A stretch of 61,730 nucleotides of DNA from Desulfobulbaceae bacterium (GCA_012744275.1 JAAYIE010000058.1:1-61730); one strand, 5' to 3'; positions 9,901 through 18,626 are shown, counted from the stretch's first letter. Notes: generated by a model not told the origin, from the letters alone. Program-made: numbers and translations.

Positions 9901-10060
9901 AGGGGCGGAATCACGCCAGCCCCTGGGCCTGGCCGTGGTTGGTGGCCTGCTCTTCTCCCAGAGCCTGACCTTGTACGTGACCCCGGTCTTCTATCTCTAC
10001 ATGGAAGACTTGCAGCAATGGCTCAAACGGCGGCGCAAGGGAACATCAGCACAGGCCTGA
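6983..10060 (+). CDS. RND multidrug efflux permease (HAE1/MdtB-C type)
   Basis: At 1025 residues it has normal length for a proton-driven RND pump. The N-terminus INFSELFIRRPVMTVLVM is the usual first helix. The proton-relay Asp-Asp pair is visible as VVDDSIVVLEN, near residues 398-408 in helix 4, and the second half repeats the architecture with ALPFAGFGALITL and GLVKKNGIMMIDFA. It forms the inner-membrane trimer driven by proton influx and works with the adaptor encoded just upstream (4-bp overlap). The substrate range cannot be predicted; the MdtB/C and AcrB branches include drug, bile-salt and metal-chelate exporters. GC content is high in this gene, but its codon use resembles its neighbours. 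Confidence 0.95.
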   Translation: MINFSELFIRRPVMTVLVMASILLFGLIGYRQLAVSDLPNVDFPTIFVSASLPGASAETMASTVATVLEKQFATIAGIDSMSSVSSTGSTQITLQFTLERDIDAAAQDVQTAISLSARRLPDAMPSPPTFRKTNPAADPIIYIALSSPTLPLSLLDQHGQTMSQRLSMINGVSQVTLRGTQRYAVRIQLDPQALLAFDLDADQVARAVSSQNANRPMGRLIGPHKTMTLQADGELEAAAQYREVVVAVRDSRPIRLAEVAQVIDSVENDQSGAWFFADGEQARAIILAVEKQPGANTIEVADAVKQLLPEFTSSLPAAIKLRLLRDASQPIKDSVQDIQFTLLLTLALVVLVIFLFIRNLSATVIPSLSLPMSLIGTFTVMYLLGYSLNTMSLMALTLSVGFVVDDSIVVLENIVRHLEMGKSRMQAARDGAREVGFTILSMTLSLVAIFIPLLFLTGLMGRLFREFSVTIGAAVLVSGVISLTLVPMLCSRYLRELRPQQHGRLYRASEAGYQWLANLYGRSLLVVLRYRLSVLVFSLLILLATAWLFKAVPKGFIPSEDRDFIMVSTQTAQGVSWSSLVERMMEMGAIAQENPNVDRFMVNVSTSAMMMIVLKPKTERELSADEVIQDLRPKLNSIPGIRAMLVNPLPINIGGRRSRSLYQLTLQGIDTGQLYATARTLERAMQDAPGLTDVSSDLQMENPELQLHIDRNRALLLGISPERIQDALYSAFGDREISTIFGSNDQYSVILEYQEQFQQDASALDYIHLRSDQGRLVPLAAVATAQPGLGPQSINHSGQLPSVTLSFNVRQGTALGEALAGLQQITDSILPAGVQASFQGNAQQFQASQASMGWLLALAIVVIYIVLGILYESFIHPFTILTALPFAGFGALITLMLFGTELSIYAFVGIIMLIGLVKKNGIMMIDFALSAQEEGKNVHDAIHQACVIRFRPIMMTTMAALMAAIPIAFGYGAGAESRQPLGLAVVGGLLFSQSLTLYVTPVFYLYMEDLQQWLKRRRKGTSAQA

Positions 10061-10117
10061 GCAGGATGGGTTTGCCGGATTATTCGACAAAAGAACGGCA
10101 AGTGCGTGGGATGATGT

Positions 10118-10154
10118 GGTTTGGTGCTTCTTGAACCACAGGTACTGCACCAAA
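10118..10154. terminator. Hairpin between convergent RND and PflX-like genes
   Basis: TTTGGTGC (10120-10127) pairs with GCACCAAA (10147-10154), and a nested GTGGTT...AACCAC is also present. The two flanking genes converge here, so it may act as a terminator for one or both. The T-run is short (AAAA on the plus side), so strength is uncertain. Confidence 0.45.
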
Positions 10155-10156
10155 AC

Positions 10157-11098
10157 TCATTTGAACAGTAAACGAAACAAACGATCCATATCTGGTTCGT
10201 CCAAACGACTCAGGCCAATCTGTTTGGCAAAGTTAAGGGCTTCCCGATATTCCTGAGCACCGATACTGCGCTGCAATTCAGCACATCCGGCGCTGTCACC
10301 GCAGGGGCGGTACTGGGCCATGATATTGACATAGGTAGAAGGCGAAATCTGCTCCGCAATAAAACGCAAAATCTCCTTGGTTTCTGCGAGCATATCCGGC
10401 ATGAGCAGATGCCGCACCAAGAGACCGGAGCGCGCTCTGCCCTGCTCGTCCAGCATCAATTCGCCCACCTGTTGGTGCATGCAGATAACAGCCTCGCGCA
10501 TGCGCTCTGGATAATCCGACGCATTGGCATAACGCTGGGCTGTCACTGCTGACCAGAACTTCATATCCGGCATATAGATATCCACACAGCCTGCAAGTAG
10601 CTCTAAGGTGGCCAGGCTTTCATAGCCGCCACAGTTGTAGACCAGCGGAATATCAAGCCCAGCCTCAACCGCCACCAACAGGGCCTCCAGCAGCTGCGGC
10701 GCAACATGGCTAGGGGTGACCACGTTGATATTGGCGCAGCCCCTGGCCTGCAGTTCAAGCATGATGGCGGCAAAATCCCTGGCATCCACTGCCTGCGCAG
10801 TATCCGTATCCCTGCTGATATCCTTATTCTGGCAAAAACAGCAACCCAGGTTGCAGCCTGCCACAAAGATCGTTCCCGAGCCGTTTTTTCCAACCAGAGG
10901 TGATTCTTCGCCAAAATGCGGCCCATAGCTGGCAATGCAGGCCTGGCTGGCAGTGGCGCAAAATCCCTTTTCTCCAGCCAGCCGGTCAACCCTGCACTGG
11001 CGCGGACAGAGGGTACATGGTGAGAGCAGGCGGCGGGCAGCTTGAACCCGTTTTTGTAACAACCCCTGGGCATGTACATGTTGGGCAACAATGGGCAT
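10157..11098 (-). CDS. PflX-like radical SAM protein (glycyl-radical activase-like)
   Basis: The 313-residue protein carries two Cys groups: an N-terminal CTLCPRQC segment (residues about 28-35) and the radical SAM motif CNLGCCFC (about residue 81). The latter reads as CxxxCxxC and should hold the 4Fe-4S cluster that cleaves S-adenosylmethionine. YNCGGYESLATLELL and DIYMPDMKFW are typical of the COG1313/PflX group, distant relatives of pyruvate formate-lyase activating enzyme. No glycyl-radical enzyme is encoded nearby, so the target is unknown. It converges with the RND genes and diverges from the secreted phosphatase gene, with which it shares a spacer of about 150 bases. Confidence 0.88.
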   Translation of the reverse strand: MPIVAQHVHAQGLLQKRVQAARRLLSPCTLCPRQCRVDRLAGEKGFCATASQACIASYGPHFGEESPLVGKNGSGTIFVAGCNLGCCFCQNKDISRDTDTAQAVDARDFAAIMLELQARGCANINVVTPSHVAPQLLEALLVAVEAGLDIPLVYNCGGYESLATLELLAGCVDIYMPDMKFWSAVTAQRYANASDYPERMREAVICMHQQVGELMLDEQGRARSGLLVRHLLMPDMLAETKEILRFIAEQISPSTYVNIMAQYRPCGDSAGCAELQRSIGAQEYREALNFAKQIGLSRLDEPDMDRLFRLLFK

Positions 11099-11248
11099 AG
11101 TCTGTATACCTCAAGGCACGGCTGGACAAATAGATTGGTCAACTCTGTCTGTCAACAAACAACATCAGACAAGACGTGTAGATACAAACGAAAATACAAG
11201 TCGTTAATCGTTTTACTCATCAATCACACTTCTACATTGGAACCGATC

Positions 11249-12784
11249 ATGAAGACAAATCTCATGTTGGTAAAAAGCACCTTGCTGGCAAGCCTCTGTC
11301 TTTGCCTGGCTCTGAGCACAGCCTGGGCAGGCTCAGCTGAAAACACGACGACAGAAAAAGCACCGGTTTTCTTAACCATAGCCCATCTGAACGATATCTA
11401 CGAGATTCAACCGATTGAAGGCGGCAAGTACGGTGGCCCAGCCCGGGTGGCCACTGTTATTGCCGGCTTGAAACAGAAAGCGTCGCCTCTGCTTGTTACC
11501 CTGGGTGGCGATTACCTTTCCCCATCTGCACTGGGCACCGCCAAGATTGACGGTCAGCCCCTGGCCGGGCGGCAAATGGTTGATGTCCTCAATGCCATTG
11601 GCCTTGACTGGGCAACCTTAGGTAATCATGAATTCGATGTGTCTGAAGAAAGCTTCCGGGCCCACCTCAACCAGGCGCAATTCCGCGTTATCGCCACCAA
11701 TGTCAGCGACGCCCAGGGCAAACCTTTTCCTGGTACCGTACCATCTGCCATCGTGCCGGTAACAAGTGACAAGCGCACCCTTCGCATCGGTCTGCTTGGT
11801 GTTACGGTACCGTCCAATCCCAAATCCTGGGTTCGCTTCCGTGATCCTATTGAAGCAGCCAAGGAAGAAATAGGCCGTATGCAAGGAAAAACTGATGCCA
11901 TTATCGCCCTCACCCATCTGAATCTGGCCCAGGACGCGAATTTCGTGACCGCAATCCCAGAAGTTGACCTGGTTCTGGGCGATCATGAACATGAAAACTG
12001 GCAACTGCAGCGCGGGCCTGGATTTACACCAATTATAAAAGCCGATGCCAATGTTCGTTCACTCGCCATTGTGACCTTGAACTTTCATGAACCTGGCCAA
12101 AAACCCTCCATCAGCACCACTATACAGCTTATTGACGAGAGCATCCCTTCCGATCCGGAAGTGGCGGCTCTGGCAGACAGATGGACGCAACTGGGTTTGG
12201 CAGCTTTTCGTCAGGATGGTTTTATCCCCGAAGCAGTGGTCGCTGTAACCGACGAAACGCTTGATGGCAGAGAAATGACCGTTCGTAATCGTCCCGGCAA
12301 ATTGACAGACTTGGTGGCACAGGCCATGTTCCACGAAGGACAGCCCTGTGATGTGGCCCTGTTTAATGCCGGCTCTATTCGAATTGATGATGTTTTGCCG
12401 GCAGGACCACTGAGCCAGTACGATATCATCCGGCTGCTTCCCTTTGGTGGCAAAGTCAATAAAGCCCGCCTGGATGGAGCATTACTTGTGCGTGTCTTGG
12501 AGGCTGGCGCAAACAACCAGGGACTAGGCGGCTATTTACACAGCAAAGGTGCTCAGTTGGAGAACGGTGTTTGGCAGATTTCAGGGCAGGACATTGAGCC
12601 CGACAAGCGCTATACGGTCATACTGCCGGAATTTCTCCTGAGCGGCAGGGAAGTAAATCTTGGTTTTCTAAGCAAAGGGAATCCTCAGATGCACGAAATA
12701 CAGGTATTACGAGATATCAGATATATAGTGATCGATGAGTTGAAAAAAACGTTTCCTCCAAACCAAGAACAGTCAAAGGAGTAA
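11249..12784 (+). CDS. Secreted 5'-nucleotidase/2',3'-cyclic phosphodiesterase-type metallophosphatase
   Basis: The 511-residue protein begins with a Sec signal (MKTNLMLVKS then a hydrophobic core ending ALSTAWAG). A metallophosphoesterase domain follows with LTIAHLNDIYE, GGDYLSPSALG, TLGNHEFDV and LGDHEHEN as metal ligand blocks. Then comes the 5'-nucleotidase C-terminal substrate domain, with FNAGSIRIDD and LLPFGGKV. In the first block the usual Asp-x-His is replaced by Asn-Asp-Ile-Tyr, a variant seen in some UshA relatives. I chose ATG 11249 because the signal peptide starts there, although the frame is open upstream to 11072. It probably salvages phosphate or nucleosides in the periplasm. 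No partner genes are adjacent. Confidence 0.88.
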   Translation: MKTNLMLVKSTLLASLCLCLALSTAWAGSAENTTTEKAPVFLTIAHLNDIYEIQPIEGGKYGGPARVATVIAGLKQKASPLLVTLGGDYLSPSALGTAKIDGQPLAGRQMVDVLNAIGLDWATLGNHEFDVSEESFRAHLNQAQFRVIATNVSDAQGKPFPGTVPSAIVPVTSDKRTLRIGLLGVTVPSNPKSWVRFRDPIEAAKEEIGRMQGKTDAIIALTHLNLAQDANFVTAIPEVDLVLGDHEHENWQLQRGPGFTPIIKADANVRSLAIVTLNFHEPGQKPSISTTIQLIDESIPSDPEVAALADRWTQLGLAAFRQDGFIPEAVVAVTDETLDGREMTVRNRPGKLTDLVAQAMFHEGQPCDVALFNAGSIRIDDVLPAGPLSQYDIIRLLPFGGKVNKARLDGALLVRVLEAGANNQGLGGYLHSKGAQLENGVWQISGQDIEPDKRYTVILPEFLLSGREVNLGFLSKGNPQMHEIQVLRDIRYIVIDELKKTFPPNQEQSKE

Positions 12785-12930
12785 TTCCAGTTCCAAGTTA
12801 AAGATACTGCTCTATGGTGCTCATCAAGGAGATGGGACGGATACTGCCCATGCAAAACGCAGGCTTGGCAACCGCAACCATCTTCACAGCCACCGATGGG
12901 CAGCAATGAGCGACGTTTTTTTAGAGACCA
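12784..12930. repeat. Foldback repeat copy 1 (degenerate)
   Basis: Left arm ATTCCAGTTCCAAGTTAAAG at 12784-12803 is a close match to the element end. The right end (about 12905-12930) is much weaker. Inside, CTGCCCAT at about 12848 pairs with ATGGGCAG at about 12896, and GCTCAT (12820) pairs with ATGAGC, so the whole spacer can fold into nested stems. It fills the spacer between the convergent phosphatase and cytochrome genes. Confidence 0.45.
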
Positions 12931-12972
12931 ACAAACATCACACAGGAAGGGGCCGTGCAGTTGCACTCTATC

Positions 12973-13248
12973 CTATTTTTCTCTTCTATGACAGAACAGG
13001 CAGCGATGCGGGGGCGGATGATCCTCTGGCAGGGGACTGCTCATGCCAGGGCCATGACAGGAGGCGCACTGTTTTTCCGCCTTCTTTTTTGGCTGACCGA
13101 AAAAACTCTCATGATTACTATCCTGGGGCAAGGGCGGCGTAGCCACTGGTGGGGCCTGCCACAAAAACAGAAAAATGCCGCCACAGACCAGGACAAAGAA
13201 CAGATTAATCAGCCAGGTGGGTATTTTTTTACGCTGCTTTTCCGTCAT
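12973..13248 (-). CDS. Small membrane-anchored dihaem c-type cytochrome
   Basis: The 91-residue protein has one N-terminal membrane segment (WLINLFFVLVCGGIFLFLW), then a short periplasmic part with two haem c sites, CASCH and CLFCH, near the C-terminus. The uncleaved-looking anchor suggests a periplasm-facing electron carrier. The start is ATG 13248; a GTG at 13257 is also in frame. It lies 29 bases after the stop of the geranylgeranyl-reductase-type flavoprotein gene on the same strand, so the two are probably co-transcribed, and the cytochrome may exchange electrons with a membrane quinone-linked process. I do not recognise a named family. Confidence 0.75.
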   Translation of the reverse strand: MTEKQRKKIPTWLINLFFVLVCGGIFLFLWQAPPVATPPLPQDSNHESFFGQPKKKAEKQCASCHGPGMSSPLPEDHPPPHRCLFCHRREK

Positions 13249-13277
13249 TATATGCACAATCCGAAGTGTGGAAAAAA

Positions 13278-14375
13278 TCAGCCGGTGGACGAAGTGACCA
13301 TTTCCAGATGGTGAAAATCAACCGCGCGCAGGCGCAGGAGCAGCAAAAATAATTCCGCCAGCAAAGCCGGCACCACACGGCCGCGTCCTGCCAGCTGCGC
13401 CAGTTGCCGATGGCGCTGGTGTCGTTTGATGAGGGGTTTCAACTCCGGTGGCATTGTGTTGGAAAGGATCATTGTGGCCACGGCCTCGCCGCTGAGTACA
13501 GCCGGATAGATGCCCTCCCCGGTCAGGGCTGAGCTAAGGCCAGCGGCATCGCCCACCAGCCATCTGCGGCCAAAACACAATCCCCGGTATTCATAATTGA
13601 CCCAACCCGCCTGGATGGATGCGTTCCCGAGCTCAATACCCTGTGCCGCCGCCCAAATGTGCAGATTCCGCTGCAGGCGTTTTCCTGAAATCAGGTTGCC
13701 ATCAGTGAATGCACCCACCGAGGTGGTTTTGGCGTGCGGAAAAATCCAGCCGTATCCCGAGGCGAAAAGCCGAGGAAGAAGATGCCACTCCATCTGCTCT
13801 CGCAGCACAGGCAGCATGGCATTGAGTCCGATGGACAGGCGTGAAGGTAAACCCAGAGCCCGCCGGATAACAGAGCGCGCTCCATCAGCGCCAACCACAT
13901 GACTGCAGTGCAGGCTCCGCACCGCACCCGCGTTGTCGCGCACCAACAGCCCGCTCTCTGTGAGTGCCAGGGCGTGCACACCAGTATGCAGCATGGCTCC
14001 GGCATCAGCAGCCTGCTGTGCCATCCAGATACCCAAGCGTTCCCGGTTGATCGTGGCAATAACAGGCTGCTTCTCTACCACCTGGGCCCTTTGCCTGGGG
14101 CTGAATATATGCTGAACCGGAAAAGCGCGCTCAATCAAATCGGGCGGCACCAGGGGCACAAGGCCATTACAGGTAATACCACCAGCACAAACCTTGCGGC
14201 CAAAGCCCGGTTTCCGCTCCAGCACCAGCACCTTGGCGCCAGCCCTAGCCAGATGGCGCGCACAGGCCAAGCCACCGGGCCCCCCGCCGACAATAGCCAC
14301 ATCCGCCTTATCCGGCAAAAGCTTTGCTCCAAAAATATTACCTCTGGCTGCACTCAATTTAAAAAACTCCGACAC
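13278..14375 (-). CDS. Geranylgeranyl reductase family FAD-dependent oxidoreductase
   Basis: The 365-residue protein shows the FAD-binding motif VAIVGGGPGGLACARHLA (residues about 27-44), VVGADGARSVIRRALG (the GD-type motif, middle) and LVGDAAGLSSALTGEGIYPA (about residue 275, second FAD contact). CAGGITCNGL after the first strand is typical of the GGR/ChlP group, which saturates double bonds of isoprenoid chains on lipids, chlorophyll or menaquinone. In a Desulfobulbus-like organism a plausible role is partial saturation of the menaquinone side chain, since MK-5(H2) is known from that genus; this is inference. A small dihaem cytochrome gene follows on the same strand. Confidence 0.85.
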   Translation of the reverse strand: MSEFFKLSAARGNIFGAKLLPDKADVAIVGGGPGGLACARHLARAGAKVLVLERKPGFGRKVCAGGITCNGLVPLVPPDLIERAFPVQHIFSPRQRAQVVEKQPVIATINRERLGIWMAQQAADAGAMLHTGVHALALTESGLLVRDNAGAVRSLHCSHVVGADGARSVIRRALGLPSRLSIGLNAMLPVLREQMEWHLLPRLFASGYGWIFPHAKTTSVGAFTDGNLISGKRLQRNLHIWAAAQGIELGNASIQAGWVNYEYRGLCFGRRWLVGDAAGLSSALTGEGIYPAVLSGEAVATMILSNTMPPELKPLIKRHQRHRQLAQLAGRGRVVPALLAELFLLLLRLRAVDFHHLEMVTSSTG

Positions 14376-14439
14376 TTCCAGGTCTTGCTTGCTTTCATGC
14401 GCTGTTTACGATAGCCTCTGCCACACAATTTTTTGTGCT

Positions 14440-14578
14440 TTATTCCAGCTCCATATTCAAATACTTTAGGTGGCTGAGTCGGCTTTGGAAAATCCTCGCG
14501 AGACGAACTCTCATATACGCCTGCGTCATTTTTCCTAGCCCCTTTGGCAGCACATCTTTGACCTGGAACTGAAAATTG
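14440..14578. repeat. Foldback repeat copy 2
   Basis: Left arm from 14442 (ATTCCAGCTCCATATTCAAA) is matched in inverted orientation by the right arm ending at about 14575, which contains CATCTTTGACCTGGAACTG (from 14553). The right arm also carries the inner block TTTTTCCTAGCCCCTTTGGC. It lies between the divergent reductase and CDF transporter genes, so it may affect either promoter. Confidence 0.65.
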
Positions 14579-14751
14579 CGGCATCCCGGACTGGTTTTCT
14601 ATCCTAAAGACTATCCCTGACCTTGAGACTCCGGCCTGCTTCGGCCCTGGTAGGTAAACTACTACCAGAAAATCTGCCGACAATGCGCCACCATTATTGC
14701 TGCCTTGATCGGCAGTACCACCCGTTTTTTCATCTGAGGGACATACTTTCC

Positions 14752-15660
14752 ATGGCACACGGAGCTGATTCAGTAAAGAGCATATTGTACGCCCTGGGCG
14801 CAAATTCTGCCATTTTTTTAGCTAAACTTGCCGCAGCCCTATATACCGGCTCTGGAGCCATGCTGGCAGAGGCCGTGCATTCCCTGGCTGATGCAGGCAA
14901 CCAGGGGTTGCTGCTCTTTGGCCACAAAATGGCCAAGAGTCCACCCTCACCAGACTATCCACTAGGGAGAGGCAAGGAAATTTACTTCTGGAGTTTTATT
15001 GTCGCGCTGATTCTCTTCAGCATGGGCGGACTTTTTTCCATGTATGAAGGCTACCACAAACTGCATGCGGCTGAACCGCTGCATCGTCCTTACATCGCCC
15101 TTGCCGTACTGACCTTTGCCATTGCTGCAGAATCCGTCTCGCTGTGGGGCTGCTTGCGCGAGGTCAGCAAAGAGCGTAGAGGACGCAGTTATTACCGCTG
15201 GTTCCGAGAAACCCGCAACTCATCCTTGCTGGTGGTGTTTGGCGAAGATATCGCCGCTCTGTTTGGTCTCATCCTGGCAACCCTGGCCATCGCCGCCACC
15301 ATGCTCACCGGCGACCCGCTCTACGACGCCCTCGGCACCATGGCTATAGGAGTCCTCCTGGTGCTGGTCGCCTTTTTTATCGGGTTAGAAGTCAAGTCAC
15401 TTCTGGTCGGTCAGGGGGTTGATCCTGCCATCAAGGAAGAAATGTTGAGCCTGTTGCAAAATCGCCCTGAAATACACACTATTTACAACATGCTCACCCT
15501 GCAAATGGGCGAAGACGTGGTCGTTTCGGTAAAGGCCAAAATGCACGCCTCGGGCTCCGAAGAACAGATGATTAAAAACATCAACGCCTGCGAAGCTGCC
15601 CTGCGCATCGCTTTTCCACAAATTCTCTGGCTTTTTTTCGAGCCGGACATCAAGGAATAG
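14752..15660 (+). CDS. Cation diffusion facilitator family transporter
   Basis: The 302-residue inner-membrane protein exports divalent metals (Zn, Fe, Mn, Co or Cd) in exchange for protons. Helix 2 carries AEAVHSLADAGNQGLLLFG, the metal-site block with His and Asp typical of the SLC30A9/YdfM-like branch. The YPLGRGKEIYFWSFIVAL segment and the second metal block FGEDIAALFGLILA follow, and a cytosolic ferredoxin-like C-terminal domain ends the protein. I chose ATG 14752 (MAHGADSVKS) because GAGGG precedes it and family members begin just before this point; the frame is open from 14623. No metal-responsive regulator is adjacent. Confidence 0.9.
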   Translation: MAHGADSVKSILYALGANSAIFLAKLAAALYTGSGAMLAEAVHSLADAGNQGLLLFGHKMAKSPPSPDYPLGRGKEIYFWSFIVALILFSMGGLFSMYEGYHKLHAAEPLHRPYIALAVLTFAIAAESVSLWGCLREVSKERRGRSYYRWFRETRNSSLLVVFGEDIAALFGLILATLAIAATMLTGDPLYDALGTMAIGVLLVLVAFFIGLEVKSLLVGQGVDPAIKEEMLSLLQNRPEIHTIYNMLTLQMGEDVVVSVKAKMHASGSEEQMIKNINACEAALRIAFPQILWLFFEPDIKE

Positions 15661-15672
15661 CTTCAATACCAA

Positions 15673-15874
15673 CCCCGTTCCATTTCCAGCCCAAAGATGT
15701 TATCAGGGAGACAGGACAATGTGACGTAAGCGCACGTACTGGTTGCATTCGTGGCATTTCTCAAAGCCGTCGTAGAGCCCATTTACTGCGGAGCAAAAAT
15801 AAGACTCTCTTTATAGTATCCGGCCGCGCCAGCATCGGCGAAACCTCCATCAGCCTTGCGCTGAACTGGCGCAA
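15673..15874. repeat. Foldback repeat copy 3 (right end uncertain)
   Basis: The left arm is well preserved: CCGTTCCATTTCCAGCCCAA from 15675, running into AGATGTTATCAGGGAG. Two candidates exist for the inverted right arm, 15809-15838 (CTCTCTTTATAGTATCCGGC) and 15845-15873 (CTCCATCAGCCTTGCGCTGA). It occupies most of the 240-base spacer before pepN. Confidence 0.5.
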
Positions 15875-15902
15875 AATACGCTTTTTATGCACCCATCAAG
15901 AC

Positions 15903-18563
15903 ATGAATAAAAAAATCACCTATTTGCACGAGTATACTCCACCAGCATACCTGATACCGTCAAGCATCCTGAAGGTGGAGCTGGACCCTAATGCCACCAG
16001 GGTGGAAGCGCAACTGCATTGCCAACTCAACCCAGCTTATCCTGGAGCAAAGCCGCCCCTGTTATTCAATGGCGAACAACTGGAACTGGAGCAAATTGGC
16101 ATTAACGGTATGCCGCTACAGGTAGACGAGTACCAGTTTGAGAACAACCTGTTAACCATCTTTTCCCCACCGGATTCGCCCTTTACGGTGGAAACGGTGG
16201 TGAGTATCAACCCTGCTGCCAACACCGAACTGGAGGGTCTGTATCTGTCTGCTGGTAACTACTGTACCCAGTGCGAAGCCGAAGGTTTCCGCAAAATCAC
16301 CTTTTTTCCGGACAGACCTGATGTGATGAGCGTGTTTACCACCACGGTCATCGGCGACACCACAAGCTGCCCGGTACTTCTCTCGAACGGCAATCTGCAT
16401 GAAAGTGGCAAACTTGAAGGTGGGCGCCACTTTGCCACCTGGCACGATCCCTTTCCCAAGCCCAGCTATCTCTTTGCCCTGGTGGCTGGCGATCTGGTAC
16501 GTATCAGTGACAGCTTTACCACCAACAGTGGCCGCGAGGTTGCCCTGCATATTTATGTGGAGGCACGCAACCAGAAGAAATGCGGCCATGCCATGCAGGC
16601 CCTAAAGAAAGCCATGCGCTGGGATGAGGAGCGATTTGGCCGTGAGTACGATCTGGACAACTACATGATCCTGGCGGTGGACGATTTCAACATGGGGGCC
16701 ATGGAGAACAAGGGACTCAACGTGTTCAACTCCAAATATGTGCTCGCCCTGCCGGAGACCGCCACCGACACCGACTATGAAGGTATTGAAGCGGTCATTG
16801 CCCACGAATATTTCCACAACTGGACCGGCAACCGCATCACCTGCCGCGACTGGTTTCAACTGAGCCTCAAAGAAGGGCTAACCGTTTTCCGCGACCAGGA
16901 ATTTACCGCAGATATTGTCTCGCGACCGGTCAAGCGCATCCACGACGCCAACATCATCCGCTCCCTGCAGTTCCGGGAAGATAGCGGGCCCATGGCTCAC
17001 CCAGTGCGACCAGCCTCCTTTGTGGAAATCAACAACTTCTACACCCTGACCGTGTACAACAAGGGTGCAGAGGTGATCCGCATGCTCCACACCATTTTGG
17101 GCGAGGCCGCCTTCCGCCGGGGCATGGATATCTATTTCGAACGCCACGATGGCCAGGCCGTTACCTGCGACGACTTCATCGCTGCCATGGAACACGCCTC
17201 TGGTCTGGACTTGACCAGATTCAAACGCTGGTACACACAGGCTGGTACGCCCGAGCTCGAGGTGAAGAGCAGTTATGATGCCACTATGCAGCACCTTACC
17301 CTGAACGTACGCCAGAGCTGTCCGGCCACACCGGATATGCCCCCTGAAGTAGAAAAACAGCCGTTCACCATGCCGCTGTCCCTGGGCCTTCTGGATATTG
17401 ATGGCCGGGATTTGACCTTCACCCATGCAGGTCGCAGCGGAAAAAGTGCGGTCTTGCTTTTAACCGAAGCGGAACAGACCTTTGTGCTTGAGGATGTCTG
17501 TACACCACCAGTGCTCTCCCTGCTGCGCAACTTCTCTGCACCGGTCAGGCTGCGTTTGGAACAGAGTGAAGAGGAACTCGCCCTGCGCATGGCCCATGAC
17601 AGCGACCCTTTCAACCGCTGGGATGCTGGACAGCAACTTGCCTTAAACGCTCTCCTGCAACAGATTGAGCGCTATCAGCAAGGTCAAGACATCACCCTGC
17701 CCGCTTCATTACTCAGGGGCATGCGAGCGCTACTTGAAGATCACGAAGCGGAACACGCTTTTCTTTCCGAAGCCCTGCTGCTGCCCACGGAAAACTGGAT
17801 TGGTCAGCAGATTGCCCCGCTCGACCCAGAGGCTGTTTTCAGTGTGCGGCAGCAGCTCCGCGCCCTTTTGGGAAAAGAGTTGCGGCAGCTGCTTGTACTG
17901 CGTTATCAGGCCCTGGCCATGAATGGCTCCTACCGCTACACCCCAGCAGGCGCCGGACAGCGGGCCCTGCGCAACACCTGCTTATCCTATTTACTCTGTC
18001 CGGATTTGGACGGCACAGTGGAGAGCGAACTACTCCAGCTTGGAGAACAGCAGTACGAGCAGGCAAACAACATGACTGACACCATGGCAGCCCTTGGTGC
18101 CGTGGTCAATGCAGACCGTATTGCTGGCGACGCCCTGCTGGCAGATTTTCTTGCCAAATGGCAGCATGACCCGCTGGTGATGGACAAGTGGTTGAGTATC
18201 CAGGCGGCCTGCCCTCTGCCGGGCACCTTGGCCCGGGTGCGGCAGTTGCTAGACCACCCGGTTTTTAGCCTCACTAACCCCAACAAAGTGCGTGCCCTGA
18301 TTGCCAGTTTTTGCAGTCTCAATCACAATCAGTTCCACCATGCAGACGGAAGCGGCTACGCCTTTCTCGGTGAGCAGGTATTGAAGCTGGATACGATAAA
18401 TCCGCAGATCGCTGCCCGCATGGCAGCCCCCCTCAGCCAATGGCGCAGGTATGATCAGACGCGCCAACAACTGATGGTGGCCCAGCTTGAGCGCATTAGT
18501 GCACAAGCAACCCTCTCTGATGATCTCAAGGAACTGGTGGAAAAATCCCTGCAGGGGCAGTAA
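15903..18563 (+). CDS. pepN: Aminopeptidase N (M1 family)
   Basis: At 886 residues it has the normal length of the bacterial PepN branch. The exopeptidase motif GAMENKG is near residue 265. The zinc site HEYFHNWTGNR is near residue 300, with the third ligand Glu in LKEGLTVFRDQEF about 20 residues later. The C-terminal half is the helical bowl domain. It removes N-terminal residues from peptides in the cytoplasm; no signal peptide is seen. ATG 15903 is the only sensible start. It is followed 63 bases later by an ATP-grasp/esterase pair, but there is no evidence that these act together. Confidence 0.95.
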   Translation: MNKKITYLHEYTPPAYLIPSSILKVELDPNATRVEAQLHCQLNPAYPGAKPPLLFNGEQLELEQIGINGMPLQVDEYQFENNLLTIFSPPDSPFTVETVVSINPAANTELEGLYLSAGNYCTQCEAEGFRKITFFPDRPDVMSVFTTTVIGDTTSCPVLLSNGNLHESGKLEGGRHFATWHDPFPKPSYLFALVAGDLVRISDSFTTNSGREVALHIYVEARNQKKCGHAMQALKKAMRWDEERFGREYDLDNYMILAVDDFNMGAMENKGLNVFNSKYVLALPETATDTDYEGIEAVIAHEYFHNWTGNRITCRDWFQLSLKEGLTVFRDQEFTADIVSRPVKRIHDANIIRSLQFREDSGPMAHPVRPASFVEINNFYTLTVYNKGAEVIRMLHTILGEAAFRRGMDIYFERHDGQAVTCDDFIAAMEHASGLDLTRFKRWYTQAGTPELEVKSSYDATMQHLTLNVRQSCPATPDMPPEVEKQPFTMPLSLGLLDIDGRDLTFTHAGRSGKSAVLLLTEAEQTFVLEDVCTPPVLSLLRNFSAPVRLRLEQSEEELALRMAHDSDPFNRWDAGQQLALNALLQQIERYQQGQDITLPASLLRGMRALLEDHEAEHAFLSEALLLPTENWIGQQIAPLDPEAVFSVRQQLRALLGKELRQLLVLRYQALAMNGSYRYTPAGAGQRALRNTCLSYLLCPDLDGTVESELLQLGEQQYEQANNMTDTMAALGAVVNADRIAGDALLADFLAKWQHDPLVMDKWLSIQAACPLPGTLARVRQLLDHPVFSLTNPNKVRALIASFCSLNHNQFHHADGSGYAFLGEQVLKLDTINPQIAARMAAPLSQWRRYDQTRQQLMVAQLERISAQATLSDDLKELVEKSLQGQ

Positions 18564-18626
18564 AGTCTTTAGAAGAGAAAATGATAAACGACTTCAATAC
18601 GATTTAAACATTCGAAAGGGAGCCTT

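Noticed and set aside
12813-12920. Possible c-di-GMP (GEMM) riboswitch
   Set aside because: A GGTTGCGGTTGCC-like piece is present, but the conserved GEMM core and tetraloop receptor are missing, and the region lies at gene ends, not before a start.
12685-12966. Cys-rich minus-strand frame (GGCEDGCGCQAC...) after the phosphatase gene
   Set aside because: It overlaps the end of the phosphatase gene and repeat copy 1, has no ribosome site, and its apparent LTWNWN tail is repeat sequence.
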